6,055 nucleotides of DNA from positions 1 to 6,055 of the forward strand of contig JAEWCY010000275.1 of assembly GCA_023390395.1 (NCBI GenBank), read 5' to 3'. The notes under the pieces were generated by a model. That model did no database searches. It saw nothing but the letters and a program-made list of their open reading frames with translations, and was not told the DNA's origin. This stretch comes from Pseudomonadota bacterium. Lineage in GTDB: Bacteria > Desulfobacterota > Desulfovibrionia > Desulfovibrionales > Desulfovibrionaceae. The position numbers were made by a program, and so were the translations under genes. Below are positions 1-5,968 of this stretch, in pieces. Each line of letters begins with the position of its first letter. Positions within the stretch are counted from its first letter, which is position 1.

Positions 1-18
1 CCCCGGCCCCCCTCACCT

Positions 19-42
19 TCCCCAAAAACTTTTAAAGGGGGA
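19..42. repeat. AT-cored inverted repeat flanked by C and G runs
   Basis: TCCCC (19-23) can pair with GGGGA (38-42) around a 14-nt A/T-rich core containing AAAAAC and TTTTAAA. It stands out from the GC-rich surroundings. It resembles a short dispersed extragenic palindrome or the closing hairpin of a neighbouring transcript, but with one copy in view neither can be shown. Confidence 0.35.
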
Positions 43-63
43 TAACCAAAAATCTCTTCCACT

Positions 64-78
64 TCGCCCGAAGGGCGA
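64..78. repeat. Short perfect inverted repeat
   Basis: TCGCCC (64-69) and GGGCGA (73-78) pair as a perfect 6-bp stem with a 3-nt loop, GAA on plus and TTC on minus. On the minus strand the nearest T run, TTTTT at 49-53, is more than 10 nt beyond the stem, so it is not a standard intrinsic terminator. Confidence 0.4.
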
Positions 79-85
79 CGGGCCT

Positions 86-112
86 GCGGGGCCGGGATTT
101 GTCCGGCCCCGC
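86..112. repeat. Perfect 10-bp GC inverted repeat
   Basis: GCGGGGCCGG (86-95) pairs perfectly with CCGGCCCCGC (103-112) around a 7-nt loop, GATTTGT on plus. No T-tract follows on either strand. Possible roles are an operon-end stability hairpin, a terminator of a kind that needs no U-tract, or an extragenic palindrome. Confidence 0.45.
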
Positions 113-163
113 CGCCGCACTCCCGCCCATGACCACGCCTCCACCCGCTTCCCATCCTCCGCC

Positions 164-203
164 TCCCCCATCGAGGGGGACCGGGGGGCATCATGCCCCC
201 CGG
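164..203 (-). terminator. Tandem G/C hairpins after tyrS, possible operon terminator
   Basis: Two hairpins abut exactly. The first met on the minus strand is a perfect 10-bp stem, CCGGGGGGCA (181-190) against TGCCCCCCGG (194-203), with a 3-nt loop. Next is TCCCCC (164-169) against GGGGGA (175-180), a 6-bp stem with a 5-nt loop. They begin about 50 nt after the tyrS stop, a sensible place for transcription to end. Against an intrinsic terminator, neither stem is followed by Ts; the sequence after them on the minus strand is GGCGGAGG. They may instead protect the 3' end of the operon mRNA. Confidence 0.4.
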
Positions 204-255
204 CCGCCGGAGGCCTCTTCCTCTTCCCGTCTCCGGTCCCGCCTCCCCCGCTCCC

Positions 256-1530
256 CTACCCCAGCGTCACGACGCCGTAGTGCTTCTTGCCCTTGCGCAG
301 GATGAGCAGGTCGCCGCCGAGGAAGTCGGCAGCGGCGAGCGCCCGGTCCTCGACGGTGACGCGGACGTTGTTGATGGAGACGGCGCCGGCCTTGATGTCC
401 TTGCGGGCCTGGGAATTGGAGGGGCAAAGGCCCATGTCGGCCAGGAGCTTGGGCAGGGGCGGCACGTCGGCCAGAGCGGAAAAGGACAGGCCCGGGGCGG
501 CTTCCAGGGCGGCCTTGAGGGTCTTGGGATCGACTTCCGCCAGGTCGCCGCCGCCGAAGAGCGCGCCGGTGACGGCCTCGACCTTGGCCAGTTCCGCCTC
601 GCCGTGGATCATGGCCGTGGTTTCGCGGGCCAGGCGCTTCTGGGCGGCGCGCAGGTGCGGCTCGGCGGCGGTCTGCGCGGCCAGGGCCTCGATTTCTTCC
701 CGGGGCAGGAAGGTGAAGTAGCGCAGGTAGTCGACCACGTCGCGGTCGTCGGCGTTGATCCAGTACTGGTAGAAGGCGTAGGGCGAGGTGAGTTCGGGGT
801 TGAGGTAGACGGCCCCTTTCTCGCTCTTGCCGAATTTCGCGCCCGTGGCCGTGGTGATCAGCGGAAAGGTCAGGGCGAAGGCCTGATTGCCGGTCTTGCG
901 GCGGATGAGCTCCAGGCCGGCGGTGATGTTGCCGAACTGGTCGCCGCCGCCGATCTGCAGGGTGCAGCCGAGCGCCCGGTTGAGGTGCTCGAAGTCCAGG
1001 GACTGGAGGATCATGTAGCTGAACTCGGTGTAGGAGATGCCGGTCTCTTCGCGGCCGATGCGCGATTTCACCGAGTCCTTGGCCATCATGTAGTTGATGG
1101 TGAAGTGCTTGCCCGTGTCGCGCAGGAAATCGATGACGGAAAGGGGGCGGGTCCAGTCGAGGTTGTTGACGGGCATGACGTCGCCGTCCACGCCGAGGCG
1201 GGCGAAGAAGGCCATGGCCTGGGACTTGATCTTCTCAGCCGAGGCGGCCACGAGGCCGGCGGTCTTGAGCTGGCGCTCCTTGTCCTTGCCGCTGGGGTCG
1301 CCGATGAGGCCGGTGGCCCCGCCGAGCAGGAAGAGCGGCTTGTGCCCGGCCTTGGCGAAGCGGGCCAGGGCCAGAAGCGGCACGAGGTTGCCGATGTGCA
1401 GGCTGTCGGCCGTGGGGTCGAAGCCGCAGTAGAGCACGCGGCCGGGCGTGTCGAGGTGTTCGCGCAGCCCTGCCTCGTCGGAGGCCTGGTGCACGAGGCC
1501 GCGCCAGGAGAGTTCGTCGTAGATGTTCAA
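256..1530 (-). CDS. tyrS: Tyrosyl-tRNA synthetase
   Basis: This is the class I synthetase that activates tyrosine with ATP and charges tRNA-Tyr in the cytoplasm. The protein has 424 residues, the usual length for bacterial TyrRS. Visible marks are Y34 followed by CGFDPTADSLHIGN with the HIGH-type motif at 45-48, GGATGLIGDPSGK at 70-82, the tyrosine pocket YxxxQxxD at Y172/Q176/D179, LQIGGGDQFGN at 191-201, and the KMSKS-type loop KFGKS at 232-236, typical of the TyrS rather than the TyrZ branch. Residues about 357-420 form the C-terminal S4 RNA-binding domain. The start is TTG, with AAAGGA six bases upstream and the standard MNIYDEL beginning. It is the last gene of the operon, 45 nt after the SPOR lipoprotein gene. 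I see no T-box or other leader ahead of it. Confidence 0.97.
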   Translation of the reverse strand: MNIYDELSWRGLVHQASDEAGLREHLDTPGRVLYCGFDPTADSLHIGNLVPLLALARFAKAGHKPLFLLGGATGLIGDPSGKDKERQLKTAGLVAASAEKIKSQAMAFFARLGVDGDVMPVNNLDWTRPLSVIDFLRDTGKHFTINYMMAKDSVKSRIGREETGISYTEFSYMILQSLDFEHLNRALGCTLQIGGGDQFGNITAGLELIRRKTGNQAFALTFPLITTATGAKFGKSEKGAVYLNPELTSPYAFYQYWINADDRDVVDYLRYFTFLPREEIEALAAQTAAEPHLRAAQKRLARETTAMIHGEAELAKVEAVTGALFGGGDLAEVDPKTLKAALEAAPGLSFSALADVPPLPKLLADMGLCPSNSQARKDIKAGAVSINNVRVTVEDRALAAADFLGGDLLILRKGKKHYGVVTLG

Positions 1531-1542
1531 GGCGAATCCTTT
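1528..1542 (-). promoter_or_regulatory. Ribosome binding site and TTG start of tyrS
   Basis: AAAGGA (1542-1537) lies six bases before TTG (1530-1528). No ATG or GTG lies nearby in frame, and the next residues, NIYDEL, match normal TyrRS N-termini, so TTG is the real start. A rare start codon on a housekeeping gene may lower its translation. Confidence 0.8.
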
Positions 1543-1575
1543 GCAAACGGGGCGGTTGGCGGATGGACGACGGAA

Positions 1576-1941
1576 TCAGATGTCCTTGCCGGGCACGGGC
1601 GGCGGCGCGGCGGAGGGCGCGGCCTTGCCGGTCTTGGGACCGCGCAGGCTGGGCTTGATGCCGCTTATGCGCTCGATGCGCGTCAGGGTGTCCGGGGCGC
1701 TGTCGTAGACGTCCACGAGCACGTTCAGGGTGAACTGCCCGTTTTTGATGTCCGTCTCGATGCGGCTGTCGAAGCCGTTCTTCTGGAGATTGCCCTTGAG
1801 CGTTTCGGCGTCCTGGTTCTTGCTGAAGGTGGCCACCAGATAGGTCTCGTGGGGGCGCTGCCAGTCGTAGACCGTCTCGTCGGCGCAGCCGGCCAGGCAC
1901 AGGACGGCGGCGGCCAGGGCGAAGGCAAGCAGGCGTCGCAT
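1576..1941 (-). CDS. SPOR-domain lipoprotein
   Basis: This small protein of 121 residues has a lipoprotein signal: MRRLL, a hydrophobic stretch, then LAGC with the lipid-bearing cysteine at C19. Residues after the cysteine are A and D, with no Asp at +2, so an outer-membrane destination is plausible. Residues about 34-102 look like a SPOR domain, a fold that binds denuded glycan strands at division septa. The pattern is TYLVATFSKNQDAETLKGNL, then a second half carrying TLNVLVDVYDSAPDTLTRIE. The C-terminus is a proline- and alanine-rich tail. GAGGAG (1954-1949) is a strong ribosome binding site for the ATG at 1941. It lies between the unknown secreted protein gene and tyrS, about 70 nt after the first. 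The specific role is unknown; a function in division or peptidoglycan handling is inferred from the domain. Confidence 0.85.
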   Translation of the reverse strand: MRRLLAFALAAAVLCLAGCADETVYDWQRPHETYLVATFSKNQDAETLKGNLQKNGFDSRIETDIKNGQFTLNVLVDVYDSAPDTLTRIERISGIKPSLRGPKTGKAAPSAAPPPVPGKDI

Positions 1942-2009
1942 GGCGGGTCTCCTCGTCTTTGGTTGCGGGAATGCGTTCAAGCGGCCGTCCTCGCGCGCGT
2001 CTCGCGGCG

Positions 2010-2486
2010 CTACTGCTTCGCGCCCAAGCGGCGCTGCTTGTCGTTGTATTCGATGACTTCGGTGCGGCCGTTCTGCTTTTCCGTGACCAGGAGCAGCTTG
2101 TCGCCGTCCACGTTGATGTTGACCAGGCGCGAGCACTTGTTGATGCCGGGCGTGACGGCGAAGGTCTTGTCCGCGCCGACGGCCACCAGGTCGTAGGTGA
2201 TGGGGCATTCGGCGTTGCCGACGCCGTGGCGCAGGAGCAGTGCGTCGAAGCCGTCGGCGGGCTCGCCCACGCTCATGTAGGACTGGGCGGTGAGCGCCGC
2301 GCCGGCGGCCTGGTGGATGGGCCGGCCATTGAGGGTGATGGTGGAGGAGCCGCCGTCGCGGATGACCTCCAGGGGCCCGGCCACGGTCATGTAGATGGCC
2401 ATGCGTTCGGGCGCGGCCCAGGCCACGGCGGCGACGAGGCAGAGGCAGACGGCGGCGACGAGGGTCGCGGCGCGGCGCATGTTCAT
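2010..2486 (-). CDS. Secreted protein of unknown function
   Basis: I do not recognise the family. The 158-residue protein begins with a Sec-type signal peptide: positive MNMRR, a hydrophobic core and an AWA-A cleavage site near residue 24. The mature part of about 134 residues is predicted exported. It contains two cysteines, C94 and C118, that could form a disulfide, and repeated short hydrophobic strands such as STITLNG and KLLLVTEKQNG suggest a mostly beta protein. There is no lipobox and no membrane segment after the signal. The start ATG overlaps the stop of the YmdB-type gene as ATGA (2486-2483), with GGAGGA (2498-2493) six bases upstream inside that gene, so the two are probably translationally coupled. 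M3 is a possible alternative start but has worse spacing. As a gene it is secure; its function is open. Confidence 0.88.
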   Translation of the reverse strand: MNMRRAATLVAAVCLCLVAAVAWAAPERMAIYMTVAGPLEVIRDGGSSTITLNGRPIHQAAGAALTAQSYMSVGEPADGFDALLLRHGVGNAECPITYDLVAVGADKTFAVTPGINKCSRLVNINVDGDKLLLVTEKQNGRTEVIEYNDKQRRLGAKQ

Positions 2487-3292
2487 GGCGATTCCTCCGT
2501 TTGCCGGCGGCTGTCGTCAGGATGCCGCCAGGCAGCGATAGTTACGACCTTGCCCGTGGCCGCGTCAACATCGAGCAGGGCTCCTTCCAGCCGCGGCGGC
2601 GTGCGGGACACGACGAACCGGGCCGGCAGCCCGGTCAGGTAGCGGGCCACCACCTCCTCGGGGTCCATGCCGAGGGCGGAGTCGGCCGGGCCGGTCATGC
2701 CGCAGTCGGTCAAAAGCGCCGTGCCGCGCGGCAAAAGCTGGGCGTCGGCGGTCTGGACGTGGGTGTGGGTGCCGAGCACGGCGCTCACCCGGCCGTCCAG
2801 GTAATAGGCCAGGGCCTTTTTCTCGGACGTGGCCTCGGCGTGGAAATCGACCAGGCGCAGGCGCACGTCGGCAGGCAGCTCGGCCAGGATGGCGTCGGCG
2901 GCCCGGAAGGGGCAGTCCGCGGGGTCCATGAAGACCCGGCCGAGAAGGTTTATGACCGCATAGGGCGGTTTGTCGGCCGGGCGGTAGACCCGCCAGCCGC
3001 GCCCGGGCGCGCCCGGGGGATAGTTGGCCGGGCGCAGCATGCGCTCCTCGGCCTCGAGAAAGGGCATAACGTCCTTGTGGCGAAAAACGTGGTTGCCGCC
3101 GGTCAAGACGTCGATGCCGGCGTCCAGGAGCTGCCGGGCCGCCTTGGCGTTGATGCCGATGCCGCCCGAGGCGTTCTCGCCGTTGGCCACGACCAGGTCG
3201 CAGCCCCAGTCCCGGCGGACCTGGCGCAGGCGTTCGAACACCACGGTCCGGCCCGGCCGGCCCACGATGTCGCCGAGAAAAAGTATCCGCAT
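2483..3292 (-). CDS. ymdB: YmdB-family metallophosphoesterase
   Basis: This 269-residue protein belongs to the TIGR00282/YmdB family (usual length about 260-270), calcineurin-like dinuclear metal phosphodiesterases. B. subtilis YmdB is known to hydrolyse 2',3'-cyclic nucleotides and affects biofilm and motility fate. Metal ligands expected in the family are all visible: D8 in MRILFLGDIVGRPGR, E39 in ANGENASGG, N67 in GGNHVF, H151 in VDFHAEATSEK, and H176/H178 in GTHTHVQTAD. The start is set by the canonical MRILFLGD and a weak AAAGGG upstream; the frame stays open further upstream but reads as junk overlapping the preceding gene. It begins 20 nt after the DnaJ-like gene and overlaps the next gene by 4 nt. 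Association with rny recurs in bacteria such as Bacillus, which points to an RNA-turnover or signalling link; substrate here is not shown. Confidence 0.93.
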   Translation of the reverse strand: MRILFLGDIVGRPGRTVVFERLRQVRRDWGCDLVVANGENASGGIGINAKAARQLLDAGIDVLTGGNHVFRHKDVMPFLEAEERMLRPANYPPGAPGRGWRVYRPADKPPYAVINLLGRVFMDPADCPFRAADAILAELPADVRLRLVDFHAEATSEKKALAYYLDGRVSAVLGTHTHVQTADAQLLPRGTALLTDCGMTGPADSALGMDPEEVVARYLTGLPARFVVSRTPPRLEGALLDVDAATGKVVTIAAWRHPDDSRRQTEESP

Positions 3293-3312
3293 GACGCGCC
3301 CTTTCGCCTTGA

Positions 3313-4056
3313 TCAGCCTCGGCCGTCCGGGTCCAGGACCCGGGCCGCAAGCAGCAGGTCCCCGGCCGGTCCGCCCCCCTGTCCCGGCTCTCCCGCGCCC
3401 GGGACCACGATGACGTCGCCCGTGGCCGTGGCGGCCGGCACGGTCACGGCGGCGATCCCCGGGCCGAAGGCCCGGCCGGTCCCCCGGCAGGCCGTGCAAG
3501 GCGCGCGGTCCAGGCCCTGGCCGGCGCAGGCCGGGCAGAGGCGGGACAGCGTCACCGGACCGAACGGTTCGGGAATGGTCCCCCGCCCGCCGCAGACCCA
3601 GCAGGCGGCCAGGCGCGCGCCGGCCCCCCGGCACGACGGACAGGCCCCGGCCGGCGCGTTGCCGAGATGCAGCCGGCCGCCCTCCCGGGCCAGGAAATCC
3701 GGTATGTCGAGGGTCCAACGGACATCGGCTCCGCGCCTGGGCCGAAGGGCCGGCGCGGCCACGAACAAACCGTCGTTCCTTCCCGGCGCGGCGGGCGCGG
3801 CGGGCGTGTCGCGGCATCCGCCGCGCACCGCCGGTGCGACCACGCCCCGCGACCGGTCGTAGGCGGCCCGGCGCAGGGGATCGGCCAGCAGGGCGAAGGC
3901 CTGACCCAGGGCCAGGAAGCGCTCCACGGCCCGGGGATCGTCCGGGTGGACGTCGGGATGGCAGGCCAGGGCTCTCGTCCGGTAGGCCCGCCGGATGGCC
4001 GCCTCGTCGGCGTCCTCGGCGACGCCGAGCAGCGCGTAGGGATCGTCCGTCACCAT
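3313..4056 (-). CDS. Short DnaJ-like co-chaperone (J domain plus zinc-finger CTD I)
   Basis: The 247-residue protein starts with a J domain (about 5-68: DPYALLGV, then HPD at 33-35, then AFALLADPLRRAAYD), the part that stimulates DnaK ATPase. A linker of about 40 residues rich in Ala, Pro and Arg replaces the usual Gly/Phe region. CTD I follows from about 111, with the zinc-binding insert intact: four CxxCxGxG repeats at C139/C142, C152/C155, C174/C177 and C187/C190. It ends at GDLLLAARVLDPDGRG, just where CTD I finishes, so CTD II and the dimerisation domain of full DnaJ (about 370 residues) are missing. It is probably a second J-protein, not the housekeeping DnaJ. It sits between rny (55 nt upstream) and the YmdB-type gene (20 nt downstream). 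The ATG has no good Shine-Dalgarno; a GC hairpin lies just before it. Confidence 0.9.
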   Translation of the reverse strand: MVTDDPYALLGVAEDADEAAIRRAYRTRALACHPDVHPDDPRAVERFLALGQAFALLADPLRRAAYDRSRGVVAPAVRGGCRDTPAAPAAPGRNDGLFVAAPALRPRRGADVRWTLDIPDFLAREGGRLHLGNAPAGACPSCRGAGARLAACWVCGGRGTIPEPFGPVTLSRLCPACAGQGLDRAPCTACRGTGRAFGPGIAAVTVPAATATGDVIVVPGAGEPGQGGGPAGDLLLAARVLDPDGRG

Positions 4057-4069
4057 GGCCCAGCCCGAA

Positions 4070-4093
4070 GCCGGGGGACGCGCGCCCCCCGGC
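4070..4093 (-). promoter_or_regulatory. GC hairpin between rny and the DnaJ-like gene
   Basis: On the minus strand GCCGGGGG (4093-4086) pairs perfectly with CCCCCGGC (4077-4070), an 8-bp stem with an 8-nt GC loop. It fills the gap between the rny stop and the DnaJ-like start and ends 13 nt before that ATG. No T-run follows, so it is not an intrinsic terminator. It could stabilise the upstream rny message, mark a processing site, or limit ribosome loading on the DnaJ-like gene, which has no clear Shine-Dalgarno. Confidence 0.45.
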
Positions 4094-4111
4094 CCTTGCG
4101 ACGAGAGGTTG

Positions 4112-5671
4112 CTACTTGGCGAAGCCCACGGCGCGCTTCTCGCGGATGACCGTGACGCGGATCTGGCCGGGATAGGTCAGGTTGTCCTCGATGCGCTTGG
4201 CGATGTCCTTGCAGAGCAGAAACGTCTTGTCGTCGTCCACGTTCTCGGAATCGACCACCACGCGGATCTCGCGGCCGGCCTGGATGGCGTAGGCCTTGGC
4301 CACGCCGTTGAAGTCCAGGGCCAGGTTCTCGAGTTCCTCCAGGCGCTTGACGTAGCTTTCCAAGAGCTCCTTGCGCGCGCCGGGCCGGGCGCCGGACAGG
4401 CTGTCCGCGGCCTGGACCAGGGTCGCCAGCACGGACTTGGGCGGCACGTCCTCGTGGTGGGCCTGGATGGCGTGGAGGATGTCGCCGGGCTCGCCGAACT
4501 TCTTGGCCAGGTCCGCGCCGATGACGGCGTGGGGGCCTTCGATCTCGTGGTCCACGGCCTTGCCGATGTCGTGGAGCAGGCCGGCCCGCTTGGCCCGCTT
4601 GACGTCGAGGCCCAGTTCGGCGGCCATGATGCCGGCGAGCGTGGCCACTTCGAGGGAATGCTGGAGCACGTTTTGCGAGTAGCTGGTGCGGTACTGGAGC
4701 TGGCCGAGCAGGCGCACGAGCTCGGGATGGATGCCGTGGACGCCGCAGTCGAAGGTGGCCTGCTCGCCGATCTCGCGGACCTTGACGTCGAGCTCCTGCT
4801 CGCACTTTTTGACGATGTCCTCGATGCGGGCGGGGTGGATGCGGCCGTCGGTGATGAGGCGCTCCAGGGCCATCTTGGCGATCTGCCGCTTGAGCGGGGA
4901 AAAGGCCGAGAGGATGACGGTCTCGGGCGTGTCGTCGATGATGAGGTCCACGCCGGTGGCCGCTTCCAGGGCGCGGATGTTGCGGCCTTCGCGGCCGATG
5001 ATGCGGCCCTTCATCTCCTCGGAAGGCAGGGTCACGGCGGTGACGGTCTGCTCGGCCACGAAGTCGCCGGCGTAGCGCTGGATGGCCAGGGCCAGGATCT
5101 TCTTGCCGTTCTTGTCGGCCGTCTCCTTGGCCTCCATCTCGATCTGGCGGATCATGCGGGCGGCGTCGTGGCGGGTCTTGGACTCGATCTCGGTCATGAG
5201 GCGCTTTTTGGCCTCTTCCATGGTCAGGCCGGAAATCTCCTGCAGGCGCTTGTCGTGCTCCTCGGCCAGACGCGAGAGTTCCTCGCCCTTCTCGTCGAGC
5301 TCCCGCTCCTTGCCGGTGAGGCGCTTCTCCACGGTCAGGAGTTCGGATTCCTTCTGGACGATCTGCTCCTGCTTCTCCTCCAGGCGCTCGCGGCGGCGCA
5401 GCACCTGCTCCTCCTTCTCCTCCACGGCCGAGACCTTGTCGCGGTACTCCTTCTCCTGATCCTGCTTCTGGCGGAAGAGGTCGTCCTGGGCGGCCAGCAC
5501 GACTTCCTTCTTGTGGGCCGAGGCTTCCTTGCGGGCCTCGTCGAGGATGCGGTCGGCCAGGGTCTTGGCTTCGTTGAGGGTCTTCTGGGAAATCCACTTG
5601 TCGAGGAAGTAGCCGGCGGGCACGCCGAGTCCGACGCCGAAGATGCCCATGAATATGGTCGAGAATTCCAT
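4112..5671 (-). CDS. rny: Ribonuclease Y
   Basis: RNase Y is a membrane-bound endoribonuclease that starts mRNA decay in many bacteria lacking RNase E dominance. The 519-residue product has the full family layout and usual length. Residues 1-24 (MEFSTIFMGIFGVGLGVPAG) form an N-terminal membrane anchor. About 28-195 is a charged Lys/Glu coiled coil. A KH RNA-binding domain spans about 207-265, with GRIIGREGRN at 222-231. The HD domain carries H338, the HD pair H367-D368 in LLHDIGK, H405/H406, and D423 in AADSLSGARPG. The C-terminal part ends in PGQIRVTVIREKRAVGFAK. The start at 5671 is chosen because GGAG (5680-5677) lies five bases upstream and the anchor begins at once; the in-frame ATG at 5704 would add an unrelated extension of 11 residues. 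It is the first full gene after 6S RNA and heads the operon. Confidence 0.97.
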   Translation of the reverse strand: MEFSTIFMGIFGVGLGVPAGYFLDKWISQKTLNEAKTLADRILDEARKEASAHKKEVVLAAQDDLFRQKQDQEKEYRDKVSAVEEKEEQVLRRRERLEEKQEQIVQKESELLTVEKRLTGKERELDEKGEELSRLAEEHDKRLQEISGLTMEEAKKRLMTEIESKTRHDAARMIRQIEMEAKETADKNGKKILALAIQRYAGDFVAEQTVTAVTLPSEEMKGRIIGREGRNIRALEAATGVDLIIDDTPETVILSAFSPLKRQIAKMALERLITDGRIHPARIEDIVKKCEQELDVKVREIGEQATFDCGVHGIHPELVRLLGQLQYRTSYSQNVLQHSLEVATLAGIMAAELGLDVKRAKRAGLLHDIGKAVDHEIEGPHAVIGADLAKKFGEPGDILHAIQAHHEDVPPKSVLATLVQAADSLSGARPGARKELLESYVKRLEELENLALDFNGVAKAYAIQAGREIRVVVDSENVDDDKTFLLCKDIAKRIEDNLTYPGQIRVTVIREKRAVGFAK

Positions 5672-5717
5672 TGGTTCTCCCGAAGCGGGGAGAGGAAAGG
5701 GCACGCATGAAAAGAGT

Positions 5718-5738
5718 CAGGATTCCGGGGCAATCCTG
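5718..5738 (-). terminator. Terminator-like hairpin in the rny leader
   Basis: On the minus strand CAGGATT (5738-5732) pairs perfectly with AATCCTG (5724-5718), a 7-bp stem with loop GCCCCGG, followed by ACTCTTTTC. The short T-run five bases after the stem makes it a weak intrinsic terminator or attenuator, only 47 nt before the rny start. It could end transcripts reading out of 6S RNA or tune rny expression. The stem is certain; the role is inference. Confidence 0.4.
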
Positions 5739-5795
5739 GTTGCGGGCCTTGCGCGGCCGCATGGGGGATGGCGCGATTCCAGGCCTGCTTAGCCC

Positions 5796-5818
5796 GCCGG
5801 CCGCCGCTTCGGGCCGGC
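5796..5818. repeat. Perfect GC inverted repeat in the rny leader
   Basis: On the minus strand GCCGGCC (5818-5812) pairs with GGCCGGC (5802-5796) over a 9-nt loop. It starts 24 nt after the proposed 3' end of 6S RNA. No T-tract follows. It may be a structured element of the rny leader or a barrier for 3' exonucleases. Confidence 0.4.
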
Positions 5819-5968
5819 ATCGGCGTGCATCCTGGTTTATGTAAAAGCCCCGGAGCGCCGTGTCGTCAATTCTTTTGAACCTTGGCAACCAAGGTGGACG
5901 CCCCTGTTTGACCTTCAGGCCACCCGGACAACGCCGGGCACGCACACCGGCCACGCGTCGCGGCATCC

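Larger units (their letters stand above)
1..255. other. Non-coding region downstream of tyrS, rich in inverted repeats
   Basis: I see no credible gene in this stretch. The only open frames are low-complexity proline, serine and arginine translations typical of GC-rich shadow frames. The region holds five inverted repeats (19-42, 64-78, 86-112, 164-180, 181-203). On the minus strand it is strongly purine-rich just after the tyrS stop. It is most simply the 3' untranslated and termination region of the minus-strand operon, but none of the stems is followed by a proper U-tract. Confidence 0.7.
5672..5842 (-). other. rny leader between 6S RNA and rny
   Basis: This 171-nt stretch has no convincing gene. 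It holds an inverted repeat at 5796-5818, a terminator-like hairpin at 5718-5738 and the rny ribosome binding site. The short open frame starting at the ATG at 5820 runs into rny out of frame and reads as shadow sequence. The motif CCAGGAT occurs twice (5835-5829 and 5739-5733), and both copies are complementary to ATCCTG at 5723-5718. I see no strong promoter; TTGACG at 5869-5864 inside 6S RNA lacks a well-spaced -10 box. Confidence 0.6.

Noticed and set aside
193..2196. Long open frame on the plus strand (667 codons) opposite tyrS and neighbours
   Set aside because: It is antisense to TyrRS, whose motifs are unmistakable. The translation is Gly/Val/Ala/Glu-rich without domains, as expected of an open shadow frame in GC-rich DNA.
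3293..3817. Extended N-terminus for the YmdB-type protein (open frame of 444 codons)
   Set aside because: The extra 175 codons overlap the DnaJ-like gene and read as Arg/Gly/Pro junk, while MRILFLGD at 3292 is the usual start of this family.
2501..3862. Plus-strand open frame of 453 codons opposite the YmdB-type and DnaJ-like genes
   Set aside because: Antisense shadow of two genes with clear catalytic and zinc-binding motifs; its own translation is low-complexity.
5672..5704. Upstream in-frame ATG at 5704 as the rny start
   Set aside because: It would place MPFPLPASGEP before the membrane anchor. The ATG at 5671 has a Shine-Dalgarno at the right spacing and gives the standard RNase Y N-terminus.
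4055..5710. Long open frame on the plus strand (551 codons) opposite rny
   Set aside because: It mirrors the codons of the RNase Y coiled coil and HD domain, giving Leu/Val/Gly runs. There is no ribosome binding site and no recognisable domain.
5701..5820. Small gene from the ATG at 5820 in the rny leader
   Set aside because: No ribosome binding site, no domain, and the frame continues out of phase deep into rny as low-complexity sequence.
5834..5869. Sigma70-type promoter for rny: TTGACG (5869-5864) with TTTACA or TACATA
   Set aside because: The better -10 candidate sits 20 nt from the -35 box and the ones at 17-18 nt match poorly. The whole stretch is also explained by the 3' strand and tail of 6S RNA.
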